In this document: piece after piece, positions 16,702 to 24,180 of the stretch
How the letters are laid out: each line of letters starts with the position of its first letter
Numbering within the stretch: the first letter of the stretch is position 1
Assembly: GCF_900113015.1 (NCBI RefSeq)
Contig: NZ_FONV01000012.1
Span: forward strand, 186,001-250,000
From: Actinoplanes philippinensis
GTDB taxonomy: Bacteria > Actinomycetota > Actinomycetes > Mycobacteriales > Micromonosporaceae
Length of the DNA stretch: 64,000 nucleotides
Direction of reading: 5' to 3'
Program-made: the position numbers and the translations under genes
The notes under the pieces: model-generated
Database searches by the model: none
The model's input: only the letters and a program-made list of their open reading frames with translations
What the model was told of the DNA's origin: nothing

Positions 16702-17655
16702 TCAGCCCGGAAATGGGCTGGAGCTCGTGTTGCGGGCCGGCCGGACCGGGTCGATCCCGGCCTCGGCGAAGGCCTCCGACAGCGCGTCCTCGAGCGAGCC
16801 GCCGTCGGCGAGCAGCGCGGTGGCCAGCGCGGTGGCCCGGTGCTGCCCGAAACTCAGGCCCTTCATGGCGGGCCGGGCGTCGTCCGGCTCCCACGCCACC
16901 GCCACACCGGGACCCAGCGGCTCGGTGAAGACGGACGTCGCCTCACCCAGGCCGGGCCGATCCCGGACCACCTCCGCGACCCGGTGGGCGGCCGCCCACC
17001 AGGGCCGGTCCAGATAGACCACCAGCGCGTCGCGGCGGGGATAGAGCAGGCGGGAGGACAAGATCTTCGCGCGGTACGGGACACCGCCGTCCTCCAGCGC
17101 ACCGAGCACCCGGCCGAACACCTCGGCGGCCGGCTCCCACGCGGTGAGGTGCACGTAGACGCGCAGCATCTCGGAGCGGGCCGGCTGCGGCGCCGACCCG
17201 TCGACCAGGAAGAACCCGGGTGACAGCGCGGGACGCATGGCCGGCACGGTCAGGTCCACGAACGGCCCCGGATCGGTGTCCGGCACGGCGGCCTCGGGCA
17301 CCCAGACCCGTACCCCGTCCCGCTCGACCAGGACCATCTCCCGGCCGTTGTTCGCGGTCCGGCGAGCGCCGTGATACCTGGCCCGTACGGTCGTGCCCCG
17401 ATGCGGCATCGCCGCGGCGAACCGGCTCTCGAGCTCGTCGTCACGCAGCCGGAAGGGCAGCTTGTCCTTCTCCACCCGCTGGCCGGCGTGCAGCACGTCA
17501 TAGATCGCCTCGGCCAGCAGTCGCCGCAGCTCACGCGGGCTCTCCGACTCGACGGTGCGGTCACCGGCGGTCGCCGACGTACGGTCCGGCGCGACGGTCA
17601 CCGCGTCCAGCGCCACGTTGAGGGCGGAGGGGATCCGCCAGGTCGTCACAGTCAT
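16702..17655 (-). CDS. HopA1-family protein, class V lanthipeptide synthetase component (LxmY-like)
   Basis: This 317-aa protein has the HopA1 pattern: an N-terminal helical part (LLAEAIYDVLHAGQ), a basic beta-rich middle with GREMVLVERDGVRVWVP and GFFLVDGS, then LRVYVHLTAWEPAAEVFGRVLGALEDGGVPYRAKI and DALVVYLDRP. Its C-terminus KGLSFGQHRATALATALL is also typical. In class V clusters this family is thought to act as lyase with the kinase-like partner. ATG 17655 shares one base with the kinase stop (TGATG), so the two are translated together. Confidence 0.82.
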   Translation of the reverse strand: MTVTTWRIPSALNVALDAVTVAPDRTSATAGDRTVESESPRELRRLLAEAIYDVLHAGQRVEKDKLPFRLRDDELESRFAAAMPHRGTTVRARYHGARRTANNGREMVLVERDGVRVWVPEAAVPDTDPGPFVDLTVPAMRPALSPGFFLVDGSAPQPARSEMLRVYVHLTAWEPAAEVFGRVLGALEDGGVPYRAKILSSRLLYPRRDALVVYLDRPWWAAAHRVAEVVRDRPGLGEATSVFTEPLGPGVAVAWEPDDARPAMKGLSFGQHRATALATALLADGGSLEDALSEAFAEAGIDPVRPARNTSSSPFPG

Positions 17656-18791
17656 CACGAGTCTCCGAGTCCGAGGGTGTCGATGAACTTCTCCGGCTGC
17701 AGCAGCACGCCCCGGCCGATGCCGGCGGCCGCACGCTCGATCCCGGAGAGCCGGGAGGCACGGGAGGCGCCGGCCATGAGCCGGTCCAGCAGGTGCCAGC
17801 CCGCGAAGGCCGCGGCACGGGCGGCGAACCGGTCGTCCACCTCCGGCCGGGCGGTCCGGTAGCCGCGCCAGAAGTCCCGGACCAGCGGCATCAGGCGTTG
17901 CATCTTCGCCACGCCGCGGCTCAGCACCATCTCGTGCGTGAGCTCCAGGTCGACGAAGACGGTGTCGCCCCGGGTGGTCACGATGTCGAGCACCGAGCGG
18001 TAGAGCCACTCGCCGGCGAACGAGCCCACATCACGGGCGCCGTCGGCGAGCCGGAACTCCTCCCAGTCGGTCAGGTAGACCGTGTCGCCGGTGATCAGCA
18101 ACTGGTCGACCCGCAGGTCGCAGTGCGTGGGCACCAGCGGCGCCTCGGCCTCCCGCTCACGCAGCCGGGCCACGGCGGCACGCAGTTCGGCGTCCTGCTG
18201 CATCAGCCGCCAGCCCTGCAGCTCACCGAAGCTCAGCGAGTCGAAGGTCGCCGGCGACAGGCCGTGCAGCGCTTCCAGCGGAGGCTGGTACGGCACCGAC
18301 CGGTCCCAGTCGACGCCGGCCGGCGGGACCGCCGCGTGCAGCCGGCCGACCGCCTCGCCGATCGTGCTGGACAGAGCGGCGTCGAAGGTCTCGTCGACCA
18401 TCAGCTCGGCGCCGTTGCGGGCGCCGTCGACCAGCTCGAACACCACCAGGGCGGCGTCCCGGTCGTACCCCAGGAAGTCCGGCCCGCGCAGCGCCGCGAC
18501 CGGCAGGTCCCGGGCCCAGAGGTGGAAGGCCAGCAGGCGCTTCATCCGCCGCTCGACCTCGGCCGGGTCGGAACCGACGAGCCGCTTCACGAAGACCGAG
18601 CGGCCACCGGTGGTGCGTCCGGCCCAGGTGTCGTTGCGGCCGACCGGCGCGGCCAGGGAGTCACGGTCGAAGGCGCCGAGGCCGAGCCGGCCGAGCAACG
18701 CCTCGACGGCCGGGTGCCGATCGAGATCGACCGGCGTGTAACGGGGCCGATCCACCTTCTTCTCCGGCAGCAGCGCGGTGTTCGATCCCAC
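17655..18791 (-). CDS. APH-family kinase, class V lanthipeptide synthetase component (LxmK-like)
   Basis: This protein (378 aa) has the aminoglycoside phosphotransferase fold with a complete active site: Lys in RSVFVKRL (near residue 69), catalytic loop THCDLRVDQLLI (near 223) and metal-binding YLTDWEEF. It probably phosphorylates Ser/Thr of the precursors, which the HopA1-family partner then eliminates to dehydro residues. GTG 18791 is preferred because GGAAGGG lies 6 bases upstream; GTG 18797 abuts that site. It is the first gene of the RiPP operon. Confidence 0.82.
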   Translation of the reverse strand: MGSNTALLPEKKVDRPRYTPVDLDRHPAVEALLGRLGLGAFDRDSLAAPVGRNDTWAGRTTGGRSVFVKRLVGSDPAEVERRMKRLLAFHLWARDLPVAALRGPDFLGYDRDAALVVFELVDGARNGAELMVDETFDAALSSTIGEAVGRLHAAVPPAGVDWDRSVPYQPPLEALHGLSPATFDSLSFGELQGWRLMQQDAELRAAVARLREREAEAPLVPTHCDLRVDQLLITGDTVYLTDWEEFRLADGARDVGSFAGEWLYRSVLDIVTTRGDTVFVDLELTHEMVLSRGVAKMQRLMPLVRDFWRGYRTARPEVDDRFAARAAAFAGWHLLDRLMAGASRASRLSGIERAAAGIGRGVLLQPEKFIDTLGLGDS

Positions 18792-18797
18792 TGTCAC

Positions 18798-19202
18798 CCC
18801 TTCCGTCCGGCGCCGCCGTTGTGGCGGTGCTTCGTCATGTCCAACTTTCTACGGGCACTCCGGCGGTCGATGGAACCTCTTATTCAAAGCTTTGAATCAG
18901 ATCCTTTCCGGTATTGCCAAAACTCGGCTCATTCCTATTATCGGGCGCTTGTCGCGGGCGCTCGATCAAACATATTCGATATCGATTGGAAAATGCGCAT
19001 CAAATGTCGGACGTCCATACCTCCTGGGAGCGCCGCTGCCGCCACCTGCGCCTCCACGAGTGGAGTGCTCCACCAGGGCACATTCAAGTCTCTTATGGAC
19101 GCTTGGTTTCCATCCCTACCGGTGGGTAGAAATGTCTCACCGACAATTCACGCGGCCGGCGCCACAGACCGGTCCCGACCACTCGCGAAAGGGGGCGCAC
19201 CG
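18798..19202. promoter_or_regulatory. AT-rich divergent control region of the RiPP locus
   Basis: This is 405 bases without a gene, between the minus-strand RiPP operon and the plus-strand glycosyltransferase. The stretch from about 18840 to 19140 is clearly less GC-rich than anything around it and holds palindromes (18882-18897, and TCGATATCGA at 18976-18985). Promoters for both directions should lie here; I could not fix a -35/-10 pair with confidence. The open frames across it look non-coding. Confidence 0.7.
18882..18897. promoter_or_regulatory. Perfect 16-bp palindrome, candidate operator
   Basis: ATTCAAAGCTTTGAAT is a perfect palindrome inside the AT-rich divergent region, 91 bases upstream of the kinase start. 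It is a good candidate binding site for a dimeric regulator such as the XRE protein at 21116 or the LysR-type domain protein at 23743. It was found by eye; binding is not shown. Confidence 0.5.
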
Positions 19203-20213
19203 ATGCGATCGCACATCGCGCTGATGTCCGTTCCGCTGCACGCCCACGTGAGTCCGATGCTGGGCGTGGCCGCCGAGCTGGTCGACCGCGGCCACCGGGT
19301 GACATTCGCCTCCAGCGGGGGCTTCGGCGCACTGATCGCCGAGACCGGCGCCACAGCGGTGACGTACCGGTCGACCCTCCCGGCCGACGGCGTGCCCGGT
19401 GCCGGCTGGCTTGCCGCTCCCGTCGCCCAGGAGATCGGCCGCGAGTGTGACGCCGCTTTTCCGCAGGTCGTCGCGGCGTACGGGGCGGACCGGCCGGACC
19501 TGATCGTCCACGACACGGTCACGGCGTTCGCGCCCCGGCTCGCCGGGCTCTGGAACGTGCCGCGGGTGCGGTTCTCCCCGACCCACGTCTACCTCCCGGC
19601 CGGCGAGGAGCCGGCCGTTCCCACGGTGGTCGCCATGCCGCGATCCCTGCAGGCCGATGTGGACCACGTCGGGCCGGAGCACCTCTTCGTGGGGCCGGTG
19701 CCGTGGCGCGGGCGGGCCGGTGAGGACTGGCACGCGCCGGCCGGCCGGCCGGTCGCGCTGGTGTCCCTCGGGAGCGGGCACCACGGTCGCGACGACGTGC
19801 CGATCCGCTGTGCCGAAGGACTCGCCGCCGCCGGCTGGCACGTCGTCACCGCCAGCGGCGGCTCCGATCTCCCGGCCGCCGCGGTGCTGGAGCACGCCTC
19901 GATCCTCGTGACCGCGGGCGGTGCGGGGGAGGTGCTCGACGCGCTGGCGTACGGTGTGCCGCTCGTGGTCGTACCGCAGGATGTCGAGCAGTTCCTGACC
20001 GCGGCTCGCGTGCAGGCCCTCGGCGTGGGCCGGATGATCACCCCGGAGCGGCTCTCGCCCGCGGCGATCCGTGCGGCGGCCGGGGAGCTCACCAGCGATC
20101 CGGCCACCCGTACCGCCCTGGACACGATGCGCGCCGAGATCCTCCTCTCCGGAGGGGCGCCCGCCGCGGCCGACCTCATCGAGAAGCAGCTGGCACACGG
20201 TGACGTCGCATGA
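19203..20213 (+). CDS. GT1/MGT-type glycosyltransferase-like protein with altered donor site
   Basis: This 336-aa GT-B protein resembles macrolide-type glycosyltransferases. The N-terminal HAHVSPMLGVAAELVDRGHRVTFA contains the expected catalytic His. In the C-terminal domain the usual THGGxNSxxEAL donor motif reads TAGGAGEVLDALAYGVPLVVVPQ, losing its His, and about 20 residues before it (the NVxVxxWVPQ segment) are missing. It may therefore have low or changed activity. AAAGGGGG precedes ATG 19203. It might glycosylate the RiPP, as happens to cacaoidin, but this is a guess from position. Confidence 0.72.
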   Translation: MRSHIALMSVPLHAHVSPMLGVAAELVDRGHRVTFASSGGFGALIAETGATAVTYRSTLPADGVPGAGWLAAPVAQEIGRECDAAFPQVVAAYGADRPDLIVHDTVTAFAPRLAGLWNVPRVRFSPTHVYLPAGEEPAVPTVVAMPRSLQADVDHVGPEHLFVGPVPWRGRAGEDWHAPAGRPVALVSLGSGHHGRDDVPIRCAEGLAAAGWHVVTASGGSDLPAAAVLEHASILVTAGGAGEVLDALAYGVPLVVVPQDVEQFLTAARVQALGVGRMITPERLSPAAIRAAAGELTSDPATRTALDTMRAEILLSGGAPAAADLIEKQLAHGDVA

Positions 20214-20245
20214 GTGAGCCCGTATTCCGTACCGAGGAGATCCGC

Positions 20246-20908
20246 ATGCCCCTTCTGGCCGAGAGCCTCGCCCTGCTCCTGCTCGACGACGAGAGCGGGC
20301 GCAGCACCGTCTCCCTGGGGCATCGCCATCGTGCGGTGGGCGGCGCCGTCCTGCTCGATCTGGCGCGCGCCGGCCGCATCACCGTCACACCGACAGCGCC
20401 CACGTCGTCCTCCGTGGCGGCCCGGCAGGCCCGGGTCGACGTGGTCGACGGCGGCCCGACGGGTGACACGGTGCTCGATGCGGCACTGTCCGGGCTCGGC
20501 GGACGGCCGACGGTGGGGTGGGCGGCCGAGAACGCCGGTCACCGGGCCTGGCGGCCGCTGCTGGAACGGCTGGCCGCCGACGGTGCGGTGCGGTTCGAGG
20601 AGCAGCGGGTGCTCGGCGTACTCAAGATCAGGACATGGCCCGCCGCGGATCCGTCCCGGGAGCAGGCGATCCGTGCCGCCATCACGGCGGCGCTGCGCGG
20701 TGACCCGCCGGCGGCCGATTCCGATGTGGAGGCCGCCGTGCTGATCGCCATCCTGCACGGCATCGATCACGTGCCCGGCGGGGACGACCCGGCCGTCCGG
20801 GCCCGAGCCGCGGAGATCGCCAGGTCCCCCCAGGTCGCCGGCTCGCCGGCGGACGCCTTCCCCGGCGTGGATCTCCTGCTGGCCACCATCCTCCTCGCCG
20901 TCAGCTGA
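20246..20908 (+). CDS. GPP34 (GOLPH3-like) family protein 2
   Basis: This 220-aa paralogue of the protein at 5067 has the same layout: LAESLALLLLDDESGRS, GGAVLLDLARAGRI, TGDTVLDAAL and LLERLAADGAVR...RVLGVLKI. An in-frame ATG at 20210 overlaps the glycosyltransferase stop (ATGA), but ATG 20246 has GAGGAG 6 bases upstream and gives the same length as the paralogue, so it is preferred. Since eukaryotic GOLPH3 proteins hold glycosyltransferases at membranes, the pairing with a glycosyltransferase gene is notable. Confidence 0.78.
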   Translation: MPLLAESLALLLLDDESGRSTVSLGHRHRAVGGAVLLDLARAGRITVTPTAPTSSSVAARQARVDVVDGGPTGDTVLDAALSGLGGRPTVGWAAENAGHRAWRPLLERLAADGAVRFEEQRVLGVLKIRTWPAADPSREQAIRAAITAALRGDPPAADSDVEAAVLIAILHGIDHVPGGDDPAVRARAAEIARSPQVAGSPADAFPGVDLLLATILLAVS

Positions 20909-20924
20909 CCGCACCCCCGACGAC

Positions 20925-20940
20925 ATGACCGACGGGTCAT
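20925..20940. repeat. Inverted repeat downstream of GPP34 gene
   Basis: ATGACC and GGTCAT are separated by GACG. It is a small dyad that could be an operator or part of the transcript end; its role is unknown. Confidence 0.35.
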
Positions 20941-20962
20941 CACCACGGTGACTCCATGAGCC

Positions 20963-21008
20963 GCCACCTGGACGGACGCCTTCCCACGGGGCTGTCCGTC
21001 CAGGTGGC
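20963..21008 (+). terminator. Strong hairpin terminator
   Basis: A perfect 15-bp stem is formed by GCCACCTGGACGGAC and GTCCGTCCAGGTGGC around a 16-base loop, without a T run. It closes the glycosyltransferase-GPP34 unit ahead of the regulator gene. Confidence 0.75.
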
Positions 21009-21115
21009 CCGTAACGGCCCGACTCGGCATCCCCCGGCGAACTCGGCCGGGAGTATCGTGCAGAATCGGCCGGCCACACCATCAGAATCAGCGACATGAA
21101 TTGCAGGTAGTCCAC

Positions 21116-22375
21116 ATGGCCACGCAGATTGTGCAGCCCGAGTTCGGGCGCCGTTTGCGGCGTCTGCGCATCGAGCGCGGAATGTCGCAGCGTGATCTCG
21201 CCGTGGGTGTGGTCAATCAGTCCTACATCTCGCTGCTGGAGAAAGGCTCACGCGTTCCGACGCTGGAAGTCGTCAGCCATTTGTCCGAGGTCCTCGGTGT
21301 TCCGGTCGACGAGCTCGCCGGCGTCGAGACCGGCTTCGCGGCCCCCGCCGCAACGGCGCCCGGCGTGACCGGCACCGGGCTGGCCCGGGAGCTGATCGTC
21401 AGCAGCGCCGTCGACCAGGGTGACCTGTCCCGCGCGGAGCAGGTGCTGACCGACGCCCTCCAGGAGGCGCGGCACGACGGGCAGCCGGCCGCGATGCTCA
21501 GCCACGGGCTGGCCCTGGAGCGGATTCTCGAGCAGCGCAACGACCGGGCCGGGCGCTACGAGCTGCTCACCGAGCTGGTGACGGTGGCCGAGCGGGCCGG
21601 GGTGCCGGAGGCGCTCGTGCGCACCCGGATCGCGCTCGCCGCCGCGGCCCGGGACGTCGGCCGGCTCACCGAGGCGTTCACCCACATCGAGCAGGCCCAG
21701 GCGGAGATCGCCGACACCGCGTTCGTCGGCGGCAGCGAGCACGTGCGCCTGCATGCCGTACACATCTCGATCCTCAGTGACGCCGGTGGCGGCGCCGAGA
21801 TCACCCGCATCGTGGACCGCATGGTGGCGATGGCGGCCGAGGTGAAGAGCCTGACCATCTCCGGCCGGGCGCACTGGGTGGCGAGCATCGCGATGGCCCG
21901 CATCGGTGAGGTCGAGCGGTCGCTGGAGCACCTGCGGTCGGCCCGGGAGATGCTCGCGCACCCGACCACGTCGCTGCGGGACTGGGCCCGGTTCTCGGTG
22001 GCGGCGGTGTCCGCGCTGATGGACGCCGACGCGGACCTGAGCGAGATCACCTCGCGGATGGAGGCCGCCCGCGCGGCGATGGCCGCCGCCGAGACCGCGG
22101 CCACACCGTCGGCCGCCGCGAGCCTGGAAGTGCGATACGCGGTGGCCGTCGGTGAACCGGAACGCGCCCTGGAGATCGCCGCCACCGTCGACGAGACCGG
22201 CCTGTCCGGCATCGAGCAGGTGCGGTTCGTGCTCGCGGTCGGTCGCGCCCAGCGGCGGTGCGGCCTGCCCGAGGAGGCGGCCGCGTCGTTGCGCCGGGCG
22301 GCGCAGCTGGCCGAGGCCGCAGCCGCATACCGGCGGGCGAGCCAGATCTGGCGCGAGGTGACCGAGATCGCCTGA
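21116..22375 (+). CDS. XRE-family regulator with TPR-like C-terminal domain
   Basis: This 419-aa protein has an N-terminal helix-turn-helix (FGRRLRRLRIERGMSQRDLAVGVVNQSYISLLEKGSR, residues about 9-45) and a long all-helical, Ala/Arg-rich remainder with TPR-like pairs (GLALERILEQRNDRAGRYELLTEL, RIALAAAARDVGRLTEAF). Such XRE-TPR proteins often sense small molecules or peptides in actinomycetes. It follows the glycosyltransferase-GPP34 pair and may control the RiPP locus. ATG 21116 is chosen; only weak ribosome-site similarity is seen, and a TTG lies at 21101. Confidence 0.8.
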   Translation: MATQIVQPEFGRRLRRLRIERGMSQRDLAVGVVNQSYISLLEKGSRVPTLEVVSHLSEVLGVPVDELAGVETGFAAPAATAPGVTGTGLARELIVSSAVDQGDLSRAEQVLTDALQEARHDGQPAAMLSHGLALERILEQRNDRAGRYELLTELVTVAERAGVPEALVRTRIALAAAARDVGRLTEAFTHIEQAQAEIADTAFVGGSEHVRLHAVHISILSDAGGGAEITRIVDRMVAMAAEVKSLTISGRAHWVASIAMARIGEVERSLEHLRSAREMLAHPTTSLRDWARFSVAAVSALMDADADLSEITSRMEAARAAMAAAETAATPSAAASLEVRYAVAVGEPERALEIAATVDETGLSGIEQVRFVLAVGRAQRRCGLPEEAAASLRRAAQLAEAAAAYRRASQIWREVTEIA

Positions 22376-22498
22376 CAGCCCGGCCCCACGCCGGCCGCCT
22401 CGAACACGCCGCCCCCAGAGCTGTCCCGCGTGCCTCGCGGCAGCATCGGCGTCCGGCCGAAGCGCGGCACCGACCGAGGCGTCTGCCGGGAAAAGGAG

Positions 22499-22531
22499 AA
22501 CGGCCTCCGCGCGGTGTGCGCGGAGGCCGTT
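22499..22531 (+). terminator. Hairpin terminator after the XRE gene
   Basis: AACGGCCTCCGCGC and GCGCGGAGGCCGTT form a 14-bp stem around a 5-base loop, followed by TCGTCT. It lies 124 bases after the XRE stop. Confidence 0.8.
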
Positions 22532-22603
22532 TCGTCTAGGAAGGTCGCGGCTCCCTCGCTGCCGCGGCCGACCGGATGTGTTCCGGGACGGGTGTTTCGG
22601 TGA

Positions 22604-22801
22604 TCACCAGGGCCAGTCGTGGGTGATCGGCTGCTTCGGGTCGAGCGGGACGCCCGGGAGGTCGGTGGGGACGACGACGGGCTGGGTGGTCCCGGTGGCC
22701 GAGGTGGTCGGCTGCGGGGCGGTGATCTGCGTGCCGGTGAAGGCGATCGCGGCGGCGGCGAGGATGGTCGGCATCACCAGGTGGCGCGAGTTCTTCGTCA
22801 T
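22604..22801 (-). CDS. Small exported hypothetical protein
   Basis: This 65-aa product has a basic N-terminus (MTKNSRH), a hydrophobic stretch (LVMPTILAAAAIAFTGT) and a Thr/Pro-rich tail ending THDWPW. It looks like a secreted or membrane-anchored microprotein, but no family is recognised. It is read against its neighbours and has only a weak ribosome site, so it may not be a gene. Confidence 0.4.
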   Translation of the reverse strand: MTKNSRHLVMPTILAAAAIAFTGTQITAPQPTTSATGTTQPVVVPTDLPGVPLDPKQPITHDWPW

Positions 22802-23084
22802 GGCTCAATGTCTACCGGCCCGCCGCTCGCCGGGTGGTCCCTGTATCGAAATCTTTGTGGATGATCGGCAACGGGGTGGCGGACCCGGGTGGGGTGCGCC
22901 GTAAGATCGCCCGCCCACGAGATCCGGACGAGTGTTTCAAGAGTTTCAATACGGTATTGAGCGCCGGTAACCGCGTTGTTGCAATTGTCCCGGCAGCGAC
23001 CAGGGCATCGATAGCCGTCGTCCGCCTAATGCCTCGATCGGGGGCGAGCTGCCGCAATTGCCGGATCGGTATCGGAGGTTGGTC

Positions 23085-23498
23085 ATGTCCCTTTCCCGCC
23101 ATTTCCGTCGTGTCCTGACCGCCGCGGTGGTGATGACTGCGACGGCGGTCACCACGGCCGCGCCGGCGTTCGCGGCGGCTGTCATCCCGCTGAGCTGGAC
23201 CGCGTCGTACGCCGGTGCCCAGGCCGGCGGCACCGCGACCTACACGCAGGACCCGTTCGGGATCACCCGGACCACGACGGTCAAGGGAGTCATCAAGACC
23301 GGCTCGGGGTCCGGTTGTTTCCACGCCGTGATCGACGCTCAGGGCACGTCGTGGACCTCGCCGGCGACGTGCTCGGGCGAGACCGCGCAGTCCTTCCTCA
23401 CCACGTTCCAGGCCGTGTCGATCGGCCGCGTGCCGACCGTGCGACTGTGCTCGGCCGCAGGCACGTCGGCCTGCGGCACGGCGGTTCCGCTGTGGTGA
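23085..23498 (+). CDS. Small secreted hypothetical protein
   Basis: This 137-aa protein has a clear Sec signal peptide: basic start MSLSRHFRR, hydrophobic core VLTAAVVMTATAV and cleavage expected after APAFAAA. The mature part of about 105 residues is Thr/Ser/Gly-rich with four Cys that could form two disulfides. GGAGG lies 7 bases before ATG 23085. No family is recognised. It sits between the XRE regulator and the LysR-type domain gene, at the edge of the RiPP locus. Confidence 0.65.
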   Translation: MSLSRHFRRVLTAAVVMTATAVTTAAPAFAAAVIPLSWTASYAGAQAGGTATYTQDPFGITRTTTVKGVIKTGSGSGCFHAVIDAQGTSWTSPATCSGETAQSFLTTFQAVSIGRVPTVRLCSAAGTSACGTAVPLW

Positions 23499-23522
23499 CC
23501 CGTACCTGATTCTCCCCCGGTC

Positions 23523-23557
23523 GAGCGGCCCAGTCATGAAATATGACTGGGCCGCTC
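23523..23557 (+). terminator. Perfect hairpin terminator
   Basis: A 15-bp perfect stem is formed by GAGCGGCCCAGTCAT and ATGACTGGGCCGCTC with a 5-base loop, 24 bases after the secreted protein gene. Confidence 0.85.
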
Positions 23558-23742
23558 GGCGTATGACGGCCGGGCTTGCCGAGATGTTGCTGTGAGGCTG
23601 CTGGGAATTCGCTCTACCAGGAGAAACGCGGAAGACCTGCGGTGATGACAGAGATTGACGATTCGGCTTGCGAATATTACGCTCATGACTACGCAGCGAT
23701 GACAGAAGTCAACTGATCGGGATCGAACGTACGGGGGTCGAA

Positions 23743-24012
23743 ATGAATGAGCGTGAACTCCTAGCCTTCGTGGCGGTCGCGGAGCACGGCCGGATGGATC
23801 TCGCCGCCAAGGCCCTGGGCTACTCGCAGCCCGCGGTCAGCTACCAGATCAAGTGCCTGGAGATGACCCTCGGCGCGAAGCTGTTCGTCCGTACCTCCTC
23901 GGGTGTGACCCTCACCCGGTCCGGCGCGCTCATGCTGCCTTCGGCGCAGGCGGTGCTGACCCTCATGCGCGGCATCAAGGCGACCACCGGAGACCTGGCG
24001 CTGGTCGCCTGA
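23743..24012 (+). CDS. Stand-alone LysR-type DNA-binding domain protein
   Basis: This 89-aa protein contains only the winged helix-turn-helix of LysR regulators (ELLAFVAVAEHGRMDLAAKALGYSQPAVSYQIKCLE, then the wing FVRTSSGVTLTRSGALML) and the start of the linker helix. The roughly 200-residue effector domain is absent. A perfect terminator follows only 12 bases after the TGA, so this looks like a complete small gene and not a truncated one. It may act as a dimeric repressor or activator without a ligand domain. Confidence 0.75.
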   Translation: MNERELLAFVAVAEHGRMDLAAKALGYSQPAVSYQIKCLEMTLGAKLFVRTSSGVTLTRSGALMLPSAQAVLTLMRGIKATTGDLALVA

Positions 24013-24024
24013 CGAATCCGTACA

Positions 24025-24060
24025 ACGAAGCCCCCGGGAGCCGAGTCCCGGGGGCTTCGT
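24025..24060. terminator. Perfect hairpin terminator
   Basis: ACGAAGCCCCCGGGA and TCCCGGGGGCTTCGT form a perfect 15-bp stem with a 6-base loop directly after the LysR-domain gene. It may also serve the convergent pit gene. Confidence 0.9.
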
Positions 24061-24180
24061 CGTGCAAAGGGTCGGAAGGTCCCGGCTGGACCGGCCGGCT
24101 GAGGGGCCGCGGCCGGCAAGGCGGGCATCGACCAGCGGCCGGGGCGCCGCACGGCGTCGGGCGGTGGGTCGCGCGGCGGT

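Noticed and set aside
5067..18791. Assignment as a thioamitide or linaridin cluster
   Set aside because: The kinase, HopA1 and decarboxylase set also occurs in thioamitide clusters, but no YcaO/TfuA pair for thioamides and no linaridin LinH/LinL-type genes are present. The LLM reductase and M16 peptidase fit class V better.
23743..24012. Reading the LysR-type gene as a pseudogene
   Set aside because: The stop is followed at once by a perfect terminator and no effector-domain remnant is found downstream, so an intact short gene is more likely.
22499..24060. CRISPR array suggested by several strong palindromes
   Set aside because: Each palindrome is different, lies after a gene and behaves as a terminator; there are no equal repeats with spacers.
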